A stretch of DNA of 64,000 nt from Diplonema japonicum (Eukaryota > Euglenozoa > Diplonemea > Diplonemida > Diplonemidae): positions 1-64,000 of the forward strand of contig OZ025681.1 in assembly GCA_964019335.1 (NCBI GenBank). Reading direction: 5' to 3'. Of this stretch, positions 30,274 to 44,100 are shown one piece after another. The notes under the pieces are model-generated. The model was given only the letters and a program-made list of their open reading frames with translations, was not told the DNA's origin and made no database searches. Position numbers and translations under genes: made by a program. Position 1 is the stretch's first letter; every line of letters begins with the position of its first letter.

Positions 30274-30431
30274 ATCATTGAATAAATCTCTGTGTGGAAT
30301 ACTTAGCTGCGCAAGAAAAGAAATAAGTTGAACAAGCCATCAGTTAATGGAAGTCTATGAGGAAAGAGATGCAAAATAAATGGTTGATTGTTGTGCACCT
30401 AATGTACAGCATCCCTTGGAAAAGGGCGGGA

Positions 30432-32036
30432 CTAAATAAAAATATGTGAGCTGTCGTCGTCATCTGCAGGAAGGGGACGCATTCTTGATGGGGGTGATCG
30501 CGAAAGGCGCCGCGGTGGGGGAGTACTGCCAGTGGCCTGCCTTAGGAACACCGGCGGGTCTATACTTGGCCGCCGCCTAGCACCAGGGGAAGGGAAAAAT
30601 GTCTTGGCAGGAGACCTTGGAGGGCTTGATATAATGGGACCCGGAAGGAGCTTCATAGGAGGAGTGTATACGAGGGGAGGGGGTGAGACGCTCGTAACGG
30701 GGTAAGGAGGTTCAGAAGCCTCTGACGAAGCAACGGGCCCCATCTCAATGTCCAAGGTCCCTTTGGATGGGACGGGGGGCACAAAATCAGGAGGGCTAAG
30801 CCCTAGAGCCGGGTGAGCGATGGTGGCTTCGCCGCTGTGGAAAGATCTACCTTTCTGCTTCTTCATAATAAAGAAGACTACAGCGACACACAACATTGCT
30901 AACACCAAACAAGGTAGCAGCACAGCCCACCATGGTACACCGCTGTCGTCGTCATCACTATTTAGCGCTCTCTCCTCTTTCGCTGCCCCGAGTGCTCTCA
31001 GAAGCAATACCTCGTCCTCAGGCTGCATAGGTACCTTGAGTGCCTTCTCCATAGCAGCAATCTTGTCATCCAAGCTACTGCTGGGCGTGATAGTATTTAG
31101 GGCCGCTTTTGCCTCAGCTGGAAAAGTTGGTTTCGCGGTGAGCGTCTGAATAGTCTCCGTGATAATCTCACTTGTTGTCTTCTGCTTAGGTGCTTCATGT
31201 GGCACTATCGCTGGGGCAACACGTGGTACTGCGATCACAAGCGTAACTGTAGCAGTAACTGGATCTTCGACTGGTGCTGTCACGGGTGTCGTCTCGGGTG
31301 TTATCGCTGGCGTTGTGTCGGGGGGGAGTGCTGGAGTCGCATCGGGCATAACCGCAGGCGTTATTGCAGGAGACGCTAACGGGCTGAGCTCTGGTGTTAA
31401 TGCGGGAGTGGTATCAGGGGGCAGTGCTGGCGTGGTAGAAGGAGTCACTTCAGGGGTGAGCACAGGCGCAGACAATGGGCTGGCATCAGGTGTCAGTATC
31501 GGAGTCGCATCGGGCGTCGATGGAGCTGCTTGAGGACTCACACCGGGGGGCAACGCAGGTGTAGCAGGGCTCGCTTCAGGTGCTATTCGAGGAGATAGAG
31601 CAGGAGATAAAGCTGGCGACGCATCAGGTGTCGTAGGTGAGGTGCTTGGCGGCAGTGCTGGTGTTGCATCTGGGACGAAAACAGGTACCAATGGTACTGC
31701 ATCTGGAGGAGACGCAGGTGTTGCGGAAGGTGTTAAAGCCGGAGATGCAACAGGGGTCAGCGCAGGTGCGAGAACCGGGGAGGCATCAGGGGCACCATCG
31801 GGACCTGCATTGGGAGATGCTTCCGGAGTTACCGATGGGGCCTCAGCTGCTGGTGCATCCGCCGGCACCACATCAGGAACCACATTGGGAACAGAGTATG
31901 GTGCGGATGGTGTTGCCTCGGGGGTCAAGTTTGCCGCAGGGCTGTATTGTGGCGCTGCAGGCACCGGATCTTCCGGCACGGTGGCCGGAGGCACGCCAGC
32001 GCATAACAGAATAAGGGGGACAATGAGAGAGGCCAT
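30432..32036 (-). CDS. Pro/Thr/Ala-rich single-pass surface protein
   Basis: 534 residues. Signal peptide MASLIVPLILLCAGVPPA; then about 250 residues of imperfect Pro/Thr/Ala repeats (units such as TPALPPDTTPAITPE), a short helical region (about 285-340), a TM helix near residue 375 (WWAVLLPCLVLAMLCVAVVFF) followed by KKQKGR, and a Pro/Ser-rich cytoplasmic tail with several PPxxP and RRLSRSP stretches that could bind SH3-type partners or be phosphorylated. The extracellular part looks like an extended, O-glycosylated stalk. The start at 32036 fits the signal peptide and a CCTCAG 15 bp upstream. It lies 104 bp downstream of the giant gene's stop. Confidence 0.85.
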   Translation of the reverse strand: MASLIVPLILLCAGVPPATVPEDPVPAAPQYSPAANLTPEATPSAPYSVPNVVPDVVPADAPAAEAPSVTPEASPNAGPDGAPDASPVLAPALTPVASPALTPSATPASPPDAVPLVPVFVPDATPALPPSTSPTTPDASPALSPALSPRIAPEASPATPALPPGVSPQAAPSTPDATPILTPDASPLSAPVLTPEVTPSTTPALPPDTTPALTPELSPLASPAITPAVMPDATPALPPDTTPAITPETTPVTAPVEDPVTATVTLVIAVPRVAPAIVPHEAPKQKTTSEIITETIQTLTAKPTFPAEAKAALNTITPSSSLDDKIAAMEKALKVPMQPEDEVLLLRALGAAKEERALNSDDDDSGVPWWAVLLPCLVLAMLCVAVVFFIMKKQKGRSFHSGEATIAHPALGLSPPDFVPPVPSKGTLDIEMGPVASSEASEPPYPVTSVSPPPLVYTPPMKLLPGPIISSPPRSPAKTFFPSPGARRRPSIDPPVFLRQATGSTPPPRRLSRSPPSRMRPLPADDDDSSHIFI

Positions 32037-32140
32037 TTTATGTACAACAAACTGAGGTTGATATAAAGTGTACATGGGCTTAGTGCCATTGTGAACAAAG
32101 AAATGTTAAGAAGCACCATGGAAATGGTGACATTCGTTTT

Positions 32141-35100
32141 TTAGTCTTTTGTCTTATGGCTCTGGGCAACGGATAAAGACCTCCCCACAGTATGGGAACG
32201 AGATTCTCTTACCGGCTTTGCTCTTTGTGGTGGCTTGCTGCTGTCAGGCTCATCTACCATGCCGAGTGCCACAGCTCGACTGAAGTCGATATCCTCGCGT
32301 TCGGCGGCCCATTGCTCTTTGGCAAATACTTCTGCCAGGTCCAAGTGGCCCATAATCGCAGATGGGGAAAGCACTTCGCTGGCTCTCAGGGGTGATGTGC
32401 CTACCTCACTTACCCACTTTCGTGTGATGCTGTCTGTCCTGCTACCCGTCTTAGGCTGCGGTCTGTGCTTTACGTCTGCAACAGATATGTTTGGCATGTG
32501 CTTCATCCCTACAGGACCTAAACACTCGTCCTCACCGGACGACAATGATATCTTATCAGCTTCTTCGGCCGTTTCACATACGCCAAGCATAATTCTTTGT
32601 TTTGTTAATGCCTTTTCTCTGCCCTCTCGCATCTCGCGCTCAACTGCTTCTTTGCGGGCATTAACCTCACGTTGCTCCTTCTCCCTCTGTGCCTCTCTCG
32701 CTTCCTTTTCCTCTGCTGTAAGTCGCTTCTCATAACACGTACATGGCATCCATCCAAAGGCGCGCCTGAAAAGTACGGCAAACACTTCGCACACTGTGAT
32801 GTCACCGTCGCCGTCCTCGTCAAGCCAGTCAATGATGCCGTGCTTACCTTCCTCTTGCAGCCTCCGCTTGTACAGGTTGAGATATAACAGCGCAAAGGCA
32901 AAGATGACAGAAATATTGCACACGACGAGTGCGATATAGACAACCCACAGGAACGGGTCACTGGCAAGATGGGCACCCTCACTTTCTTCAAGCAAGAGAT
33001 CGTCCCTAAAGTAGTACATGCCAAGTGCGAGAGTGAACATCAGCATCACAAGAACGGTTGTCTCGGCTTCGTGGTGTACGGCCTCTTGGAATGGGTGCAC
33101 CACAACGTTTACAATAAGAGAAACGATAAGCAGCCATTGTGAGATGAAAAACCTGTAGAGAAGGCGTTTGACAAAGACAGCCACAAGAATCAAGGCTACC
33201 TTGCGTAGCATGTGCACGTAGTCCCAAAACCAGCAGCTCCTCTTGTATCCCTTAGAGATGAAGCCTAGCAGGCTGTGTACTCTGGGGTCATCTTTGTCGA
33301 TCATCTTCTTCATCACGTAGCCGATGGCAATGGGAATGATGAAAGTGAATAACACAAAGCAACACCCGTTGGCGATCTGCCAGTTCACCCAATTCTCATC
33401 GTAGCAAACCTGGCTCATGTCGAAGTTGATGTAGTGCTTGTCGTTGACCTCCACACAGTCAAGGAGCATGCTGCCAATGAGTACCAGCAGCGGATGCACA
33501 ACAAAAAAGCCCACTAACCACGACGTTGCCACAATGTCAAGGATTCCTACGTTCATCTTTGTGAACAATGTGACACCAACGGGATCGGGTGCAATAAAGT
33601 CGACAGCACTAGGACCGCTTACCCTCCATGAGATGATGAAGTCTCCTTCATCCCAGCCCACCACCGTTAGGTCCACTGAAAGTCTGTCTGTTGTGAACAA
33701 AAGGCTCTTAGGAACAAATGACAGCATCGGGCTCTTCGGTGTGAGCCTAACCGACACACCTGGCGGTCTTGTGACTGTAACCCTGCACGGATCCGATGCA
33801 GTATCCACCATTGTGTTCCTGAAGTTGTCTACAACGAACGTCCCTGGCTCTCGCTTCTTGCTATCCTTCCTTGCCGTAGTCACAGCTGCCTTCACCTGCG
33901 TGGCGCCCTTGACTTTTCGCCACATTCTGCCGCCCTTGGCCATCTGCTTCCCCTCGTGTTGTACATTGTCAGCTATCCAGTTAGATGCGCTTACGGGACC
34001 CAACTCGTTCTCGTTGATGATGGCATGTGTGTACGGCTCTACTTCCTCTTCTGAAGACGTGGTCGAATCGCCTGTGTCGAACATGAGCTGCACATGTCCA
34101 GATCGTGAGAGGGACCTTCCCATCTTCATCCCTTTTTTGCGGTCTTGTAAGACCTGGATCCCGCCCTCATACATTGCGGTTGGAAGCGCGCTACTCTTGC
34201 GACGCATGCCGACTTGCATGTTTGCTGCGTCAAACAGTGACGCCTTTCTGATTCTTTTGTTTTGTTCACTTTCACTGGCACTGCTCCCACGCAGGGGACC
34301 CAACTGCGAGTCAAAACCTGCAGAGACTTTGGGTATCCTCAGTAGAGACCCTTCTGAAGGCTCGCTAGGCTGCTTTTGTGTCTCCCTGCGCGGCGATTCT
34401 CCGCGAGGTGAGGAAAGAGCACTGCTTGACTTGTCATTAGCTGAGTTGTTTGACCTTCGCCTCAACGCTGAAGCCAAGGAGGGCCTGTCATTAACTTCTC
34501 CTACCCCCAAGTGAGACATAGTTTGGGACTTACTCAGAGGAGGCTTTTTCTTTATTCCTGCTTCAACATTGTCAGGCGGAAGCTCAGTCGAAAAGCTCAC
34601 CTTCGAACGGTTTTCAGAGGGCTCCGGCAAAGGGGGAAGGGGGCGGTCCGCTAACGACGATTCTGCGAAGGCCTTAAAACCACCAAAAGGATATTCATGG
34701 TCACTGATGTTGGTGTCAGAAGTATGATCAATAGACGGCTTGTGATCGTCGTCAGTGTTGTTGTAGTTGTTGTAGTTGTTAGACGGCTTGCGATCGTCGT
34801 CAGTGTTGTTGTTGTTGTCATCATCGTCAGGGCTAGTGTTGCTGTTCACCCACCCTTTCTTATGAATAGCTGACTGGATGGAATGTTTAGTATGCCTTCT
34901 TTTGTGAGCAGCTCTCGTTTCCTCTTCTTCCTTGTTTATTTTCCGCGTTCTCAGGAAAACCCACCTTCCCAACATGAAAACGGGAGACATCATTACGAGG
35001 AAGACGGCCCACACCACAGGTACAGCCATCACGATGGCAAACTTTTCATAGATTGTTAACGTGCCTAGACAGTTGAACGGAGCGAATGTAAGGTGGAAAG

Positions 35101-38100
35101 TCAGAACACGTCTCTGGATGTTTAGAAGGGCGGCGAAGGCGGCAGGCCACCGGACAGTGTCATCTCCAGCAATGGCCGCTAACATCTGCAGGTAGTTGAG
35201 CATTAGCTTCAAGAACACGAAAACCAAGTTCTTTCTACCGTACATACTCTCCGCCAGCGTGCGATATACCAAAACACTGAAGGCAAGGAGCAAGAGCATA
35301 ATGAACAAAACTGCTAATGCCATTGTTGCATTAGTATTAAGACACTCAAAGCACGATTCGCCCGATAAACCATAGCCTTCATCGCACACAGAACACATGA
35401 CGCCTTTGTACCCAGTGTTACACTCCGCAATGGCGCCACCATTGCAAGCATCTTCATTTGGACACAGAAAGAACCTGCTATATTTTTCTCGTATGCTCTC
35501 ACCATGGTTTGACAAGGTGTAGCCCAAGTCCTCTCTCCACCACCCCGGGCGGACGATAATCTCACTAGCACCATCACACACACCCCCTCTGGGGCATGGT
35601 AGGCATTCAGCCTTGCCGATGACTGCATACTCATTCGATCCGTACTCGCCACAAGGGCTCTTCATGATGGGCCCTTCTGTAACTGTGTGGGTTACTCCGT
35701 CTACTGAGAAGTGAAGGAAGTAGAAGTAGCCGAAGAGAAGGTCGTTCTCCAAGAAAGTGACATGCACAATCCACTCCGTGCTGTAGTCGTTGGGAAAGAA
35801 GCTCATCGAGCGAACAGTCTCGTTAGTAATGTTGTTCATAACCAACACGCGTAACTCGGCAGTGCTTGACACAAGACTTCCGCCCTTGTCTAGTCCCCTG
35901 ATGGCCATTGGCCCAAGTTCTTCCGACTGCATGTAAGGAACAGCACCCGGAGGCAGTCTTGGGTCATCCGTTCTGCGAAGTCCAGTGGAAATAACAAGTT
36001 TGTATATGTCACCGACAGTAATGGTGAAGTGTACCTTTGAGGACCAGCCCGACTCAGGGAGGCTCACCTCAAGGTAGCAATTGCCTGCAACCGGAAACGG
36101 AAGGAGTAATGAGTCGATTTGTGCCTTGCCACTTGTTACAGAAGTAGGTCTGGAGCCATCGACAAGAACTTGTTCTGTTTGCAAACCTGTGTCGCAGTGG
36201 GCGTGTGACGCTAGCACTAACCGGCGTGTTATTCCCTTGTCACCTGTGTACTCTGCGAGCCTGTTCCCGACGGTGTCTGTAACGTAGATGCTGAGCTGCG
36301 GTAGTCGTGTGAGGTTCTTGTTTATTGGGACACCTGTCGTGTTGAACCACCCAAGCACGTCCCCAGGAGGGCCAACAACCATGAATTCGGCAACAGCGGC
36401 AGATGGGAAAGATTCTCCGTCCTGCGAGACAGATGCCGTGTAAGGCACACTACTGGGGAGGATAATGCTCGCTGCAGGAAACATGCACAGTGACAATGTT
36501 GACGTTCTGAAGATGCCCCTCCCGATGTGCACGCAGGTGGGGAGGTCGTCGTGGCACTGCAGCTTGCAACTCAGCACACCGCTGTTGACGTACCCGTATC
36601 CCTTAAATGACAAGACGATGTTCTGGCCTTCCTCTTGGTATGAGGGACTAACAGAGATGACAGTAGCAGGCGGTGTGATGTGCAACATTAGGTTGCTTTG
36701 ACTCCACCGCGCTGTGCCGAACATGGAAACCTCCAAAGGGTATCCTTGGCACCCACCAAGACCTACTGCCTCTATGTGTGGTGACTCGCACAGGAGCGAA
36801 GTCGGGGTCACGTTGTAAGCACGCATCGTATGGTTCAACAGCCTGCAGTGTGCATTGTTGTGGTCCTTCACGAACCCAACGCCCTTCACGGTGATAGTTG
36901 TTTGCCCTGTCATGTCAATGTAACCTGGATGAATCTCTGTCGGCGCATATGTGTTGAGCTCGACCAGCCGGAGGAATGACGTAGCTGGGAGTGCCACAGA
37001 CATCCGCAAGCTGGAGATGTCTACGATAGTGGACACGTCTTCTGACTCACCTGCGTAATACGTAAAGGTTGTACTGCCTTTCATAGCAAAGACCTCGGGG
37101 TCAAAGGTGTAAAGAGTACTAGGGCTTGTCTTGTTGCCTACGTTGTTACTGATTACAAGCTTGCCGTGGCTCGGCATCGTGTTTATGGACATAGAGCGAG
37201 GAGTGAAAGGCTTTGCTGACTGCATGACCTTCAGCTCTACAGGCTGCGGGACTAATGATGCAGCAATAAGCCTCCCGACGTCAAAGCGAATTAGAGTCAA
37301 CAGCCCGTTTTGTACTGTTGTTGTGAACACGTATTGCGATCCCAGAAACGCCAGCAACGCTACATCTGTGGTGCCTTGTCTCCCCAATCCCCCGATGCCC
37401 CAGTACATGATCTCACCCGCAACAGAAACGTCGATTATAGCAAGCACATTATCGCCGTTCTTCACACCCAGCAGCGCGAGGTACCCCTGTGGCTCTGCTG
37501 CCCACTTTTGCATCTCATTGATTGTGTCAACATACTGCGCCAGCGAGTGCTTTGCAACCAACCGCAGCGTAGCTGCGACGGCATCAACAACGCTGATGTG
37601 CAGCTGGTATTCACCTGCGATAAAATACACAGTGCAGACCTTATCAGTGAGGAGAAAGGCACCTACCGTGACTGGCGCAGCAAGGGGGGAAGCTTCCCTA
37701 TCAGCAACAGCAAAAGGATTCAGTGGGTACGTGTACAGCTTGAGAAGGGCGCGACGCATGACCTGCACAACCTGTGTCGTAGTATCAAGCAGGTTCGCGA
37801 TGATAATGAAATCCTCCGTGGAGGAAAATGAAGCCGACAGGATCTTGCCTTTCCAGGAAGCCAGTCCTGCAGACAGCGTCGCATCGAAAAAGAGCCCGGA
37901 ATCATTGAAAGTGTAAATGGCAGGTGGCGTCGAAAGCACAACAAGTCTATGATACGTTTCATCTACAAGGAACATGGTTTCATTCAAATTCAGGAAGGTG
38001 CTCTGGAAAAGGGCTGGTGTACCGCCCACTCTCGCAACAGAGACCTCTCGCGAGTTGCAGTTCAATCCTGTGTATCCAGATGTGCACACATCGCATTCAG

Positions 38101-41100
38101 GCTCGGCCCAGTGTCCTTTGACATTATCATCCCAGCAGCTGCACTGCCCTGTGTTTTGCGAGCACGAGTACGCATGGCTGCTGCATGGGCACTTGCTCAG
38201 ACAGGAACTGCCCCAGTACCCCGACTGGCACTCTACGCATTGAGGACCTCCCCAAAAACCGTTCATGTTATTTGACACACATGTGCACCCCGACGCTGAG
38301 CACGACACAGTATCTTTCAAAGGAAACCCCGTGCAGTTGACAGACACATCGCAGTACAGCTGGCAAGCGGATCCATAGTAGTGCGGCCAACATTCACACT
38401 TGCCTGAATCCTGCTCTGTACTGCCGCAGGTACCGTGTCCTGTGCACACATCGCTCGTGACAGCAGGAGCGCTGCTGTTTCCAGTTCTTGCTGGGCATTC
38501 GAATGTGCATCCACTGCCATAATAGCCCCAAAAGCACTGACAGCTCTTCCCCTCCGTGAAACCGTTCACGCATGGTACAGTGCAGTTCTCGCCACTCCAC
38601 CCACTGCTGCAGGATTCGCAAGTCTTCCCCGACCACTGAAAGTCGCATATACACGGGGGGTCCAGCTGGTTGCATTGTCCCCGTCCGTTACATTCCATGC
38701 CAGTCGGCACGGGACACGGCACGTCACAGGCTGCACCTCGCCAACTAGGAAAGCACTGGCATGTTCCCGACCCTTCCAGTCCTTCATTGCACACACCACG
38801 AGCAGCACCACTGCAGGGCTCTCGAAATCCCCCTGGGCACTCAATGTTGCACCATCTCCCTGCCCAGCCTGGATGGCACACACAGAGGGGACCACCGTCA
38901 TTGTAGAGGGAAAGGGCACAGTCACCGTTAATGCACGAACTGCAGGGAACAGAACAATCGGGGCTTCTATGGGTAGAGTCACATAGACACGTGCCTGTCC
39001 CGCTTATACCTTCGTCGCAGATACCATAACCGCTACAGACTGGAGTTCCGGGGCACCTCGTGCTACACGACACCCCCGCATACCCAGCTGGGCACGACAA
39101 GCCGTCACACGCAGCCCCCGAAAGAGAGCACGAACTTCCGCAGTACCCAAGGTCACATCTGCACCTGCCGACGTTATCAATCCCAAAACAAGTTCCTTTT
39201 TCATTGCATGGCAATCCGCTGGCTAAAGGGCAAGGTGTTGTGCAAGATGCCCCCGTATAGCGGGTGTCGCACACGCTACAGTCATAGGATGCCCAGTACC
39301 CAAGTGTGTCAGATGCTACACACGAACATGTTGCATCTAAGTAGCTACAACTACCATGCCCGTTACAAGGAGAAGACTCACCACCTGGGCACTGTGTGTC
39401 GCACGCAGCGCCGCCCCAGCCTGAGATACAAACGCAGATGCCGCTTTCCATTTCGCAAGTACTCCCAACGGATCTTCCTTCACAGGGGGATGCAATTCCC
39501 GGACAAGTGTTATTGCACGCAGCCCCCCAGTACCCCGCTGCACACTTGGTACATAGGGAAGTCTCATCCCAAAAGCCAGTAGCAGAGCACGTACAGGTGG
39601 CAATTCCATGCTGATCCTCGTAACATCTGCCTTGCCCCCCGCAAACACCTTTCCTCGTCATGGGGCACGGAATTGAACAGACCGTACCAACCCAACCATG
39701 CCTGCAGAAACACTCCCCCGTCCCAGAGGTACCATGGTCACAGTCACCATTGCTCCCGCATATTAACCCGTTGCGCAATGGGCACCTGTTGGTGCACGAC
39801 GTACCGTAGTACCCCTCTTCACAGTCCCCGCAGTCTGTACTTCCCCACACCTCTCCGTTTCGTATTGTGCACAAGCATATGCCCGTGCCGTGTCTGCCAT
39901 CTAAACACTTCCCCCTTCCGGTGCATACCTCGCCGGTCTCCGTCAAACCCGGGCATCGTATGTTGCAGCCCTTGCCCCACCAGCCTGGGAGACACTCGTT
40001 GCACAATGCCCCCTGCCACATTCCTACATCTGGGGTGCTGAAGCATGTACACGCACCAGTGCCAAGCAAGCCATCGTGGCATTCGCCATGCCCGTTGCAC
40101 ATGTTGCAAGCTCCGCCGGGACATTGACTCTTGCACTCAGGTCCCCAGTACCCAGGCATACACTGCTCACAACCTGGACCTCCAAAGAACCCAGAGGAAG
40201 CGTGGCGGTGACACAGACATGTGGCCGTTGTGGGGTTGCAGCTTCCACGTCCATTGCACACTGTAATGCCGTCTTGCAGCATGCCCGGGCATGTTGTGTT
40301 GCAGTGCGGTAGCAACCAGGGTGATGTACATGAAGTGCAAGCTAACCCCTTCCACGAGCCACGTGGGGAATCAGGGTCTTGAAAGCAGTCACAACCACCA
40401 TCTGACACACGACAGTTCCCGTTCCCGTAGCATGGAGTGAGTGCACCTCCTCTGCACTCAAGTTCACAACTGACACCGGCAAACCCGTAGTTACAAATGC
40501 AATTCCCTGTGCCAGTGTTACCCCAGTCGCAAATCCCTCTCTGGGAGCACATTCCTAGAACAGGGTCCGAGGGACACTGCTTGTCGCACCATGTTCCTGC
40601 ATATCCATAGCTGCAGGTGCACGACCCCTCATCTGTGCATGTCCCCTGGCAGAGTGTGCAGTCGAAAGAGCAGTCATATCCTTGGTATGTGCCCGTGCAA
40701 GTGCAAGAACCGGAGCCCTCTTTCCCGTTGTCACACGTCCCATGACCGCTGCAAACCGTATTGGTGGAAACCTCGGTACCAGGGCATCTGTTCTCGCACA
40801 GAGAACCCCATTGCCAATTCGTCTGGCAGGACCGTGCCTGGCAAGTCGCGATTGTGATCGAGCAATCAGCCCCGCAGTAGTCGCTGGTGCACTGACAGCT
40901 TCCCTTCAAACATGTACCGTGGCCACTGCACGTCGTAGTATCCGCAGAAGGGCACGCAACGTCGCACGTCTCACCGCTCCACCCTTCTGCACATGTGTTG
41001 CAGTCCGTACCCGCCCAGTACCCGTTTACAATGTCAGCATAGCAAGAACACAGACCAGCAATACATTCACCGTGGTTGTTGCACCAGTTCCCATTCATAT

Positions 41101-44100
41101 CCCTGTTGCATTCCCTGTTGCAAGCGCTAAGCCCATATGCCCTATCGCACGTGCACTCACCGGTCCCGTTGATGCCCCACGAGCACAAACCGTGCTGGTT
41201 GCAATCAAAACCGGGGCATATACCAGTGCATTGGCTCCCAAAATGCGTTGATAGGCACTCCCCACAACCTGCAGCAGGATCATAGCCTTCATTTACACAT
41301 GTACACGCACCTGTTCCGTTATTCCCATCGCTGCAAGCACCATTGCCATGGCAGACAGGACCTAAAGGGTATGGGCGTGGGCATGAGAGGCAATCAGGGC
41401 CGAAGTAGCCCTTATTGCACAACTCACAATGTCCCGTGCCATTGAATCCATCTATGCACCGACCCCCGAGCGGTTCATTACATGTGCACTCGAACTCACA
41501 ATCACTACCCCACCAAAACTTCTGGCAGTTCTTGCACGCCACAGCATCGTCCCATTGTGACGAGCAAACACACACTCCGGAGCTGAGGTCACAAGCACCT
41601 TCGCCATTGCACTCTTTTCCATTGATGATGGGGCATGAGAAGGACGTATACTGTATTTTGTGGTACTCGTCAGGAAGAAGAGGGGTCTGCTCTGAACCCA
41701 CAGACACCGAAATGGGTACGACGCCTCTGGCATCGGGGTAGGAGTCGCACCTCAGCGTGGAGTCCGAAACCGTTATGAGAAGTTCGCAGGGATCGCTGCC
41801 GAGGTAAAGCAGAATAGGGCTGCTCCACAAGAAGTTTCCGCCAAAGACAGTGAGTGGGACGGCAAGCCTGCCTGGTGGACAGGAGTGTGTACCGTTGACA
41901 TCGTCTTCACAGCCGACGACGCTGGTTACATATGGCACAGGGTTAAAAGTGACGAAAACATCTGATGGAGCAGAAATCTCGAGTCCTCTGGAAACTGTGA
42001 TCGGTAGTACAGAAACCTTGTAGGTGTGGACATGCCACCTGCGGCATTCTATAGCTGTATCGTTAAGGTACACCACACTGTCGCATTTATGGCTCCCAAA
42101 ACTGACTGTAATGTCGCCGCGACCGAAGAAGCCTATTCCGAAAATAGTGATGACACTATCACCATGAGAGACACTTCTGCATCTTGTGAGCTCCCCATCG
42201 CAACCAGAAGCTGAATAGACCCACGGTGTCGCATCGAAGTGTGCAACTAGTCCGTCTGCACTGAACTCCATGTCGTGCGTCACAATACTGAACGTACTGA
42301 CACTGGAAGACAGACGTCTGCGGTACCACATGCGGCATTCCATGGCCGTCGTGTATGGTTCGATCCACGTCGAGTTCTTACAAGGCTCGCCATCTATGTA
42401 CACAACAGCGTCAATGGGTATCCTCTTTCCATGCACAACCAGCACGTCGTGCCCGCTGCAGTGCTCTGTGACCCCCGCCCTGTCTACACACCCCGTAACG
42501 CCCTCAAGAACAGGGTACGACCAAAACCCGATCTCTTGCGGAGCATCATCATTCCCTATCCACACTGTGTAGTTCGTCGTTCCCTCTAGCACGGTGTCTT
42601 GCATGTCGCACACGATCTTATCATGCGCCATGGTTACAACCTTGCATGTGATATTGCTCAGACCGCTCTTCGACATCATCATTACCTGCCCTGAGTGCGT
42701 GTCAAAACCTTCCCCGTGCAGCACCACCCTTCCAGGTGTGGGGCATGGGTAATCCCATCCTATCTCGTCCGCGTCGGTAGCGTTGCCACATGTGTACCAT
42801 GTAATACGAGGGTAGCGCTGCACTGTAAGAGTTACATTACTTTCAGCCTGCCTTCCAAGTGGAGATGCAACAGTTAATTTCAGCGGCCCAGATCCACCGG
42901 TGTTCCAAGAATCGGAGTACAAAAGAAACACCGCCAGATCATCGTGTAGCAACTCTGGTCCTGTGAAGGTGGGCAGGTATCCGGGAGGCCCAGTCGCAAG
43001 AACATAAGGTGAGCATGACAGGGATGAGCAGAACTGCGAAAAACCCCACCCTACGAGGCTTATCCGTATGCCCATCGGCCGCCTGCATGTGATGTGAGTG
43101 TCGGAAACTGCATCGCACCACCCTGTGGAGTTTACAGTGATGTTCCAATAGATGCGGAACACAGCAGGTGCAAAGTTGACTGCAGGTGTCAATAACGGGC
43201 GAGTATCTGTCGTGTTCGGACCCCACGAACTGTACTCTGTTCGTCGGCCCTCAATGACCACAGGCCACGTAGAAGTCCCTTTCCCGAATGGGGAAACAGA
43301 GCTTTGATCGCACCGCACGATCCGTTTTGTGTCGGTGACGTTATCCCACATCCACCGCTCAGAAGTTAGGGTGGTGTCCAGGGGCAGCTGCTCACACTGG
43401 TGCTCATCGACGTAAATGTGCTGAGTGTAACCATCGCTGATGTGGTCAGCCACCACCGTGAGAAACGATGGATGGAAGGGACTACAGCCAAAGGTGTCAC
43501 TTCCCACAGTGAAGCATCCAGAGACACTCACAACCATGGGGGTATTCAGGCACTGAACCTCTGCACACGTGTACTCCGTCTCTAAAATCCCTTCGTACAC
43601 CCAACCAGCAAGGATGCTATACGAGTAGACAAGGTCTTGGGAGAAATAATATGTGGCAGGCAGCCAGAAGGTAGCGCATCGCACAACATAAGTAGAGCCG
43701 GACACCAGTGTCGAAGAGCAGTTGTAGTCAGAGTATTGATACTTCCAACTAGTGATGGGTGTGGTGACCACCAGTAGCAACGTGGAAGTTGTGGCGGGGC
43801 CGATGTGATTGTATCCTCTTCCAGAGGAGATCACCATTTTGTTATATGACACAGTAGGCGTGTATGCCGTCAGGGTAATCGAGGGGAGGATGGTCTCAAA
43901 GGTCAGCGATTGTGTGAAAGAAACAGTCTGCGACTCTGTAAGACTCAAGGTGTCTGTTGCCGTCGGGAGCGTAAGTGATATCGTAAAAGTGTTAGTGAGC
44001 GAAACCGTTTCGGTGCGCGTAGGGAGAGACAGGGTAGTCGTCAGTGTCTCTGTGATGGATGCAGAATCGGTCAGCGTTGGCAGCGTGAGGGTCGCTGTGC

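Noticed and set aside
33438-34514. 358-codon plus-strand ORF
   Set aside because: Antisense to the disordered loop of the giant protein; no recognisable domain.
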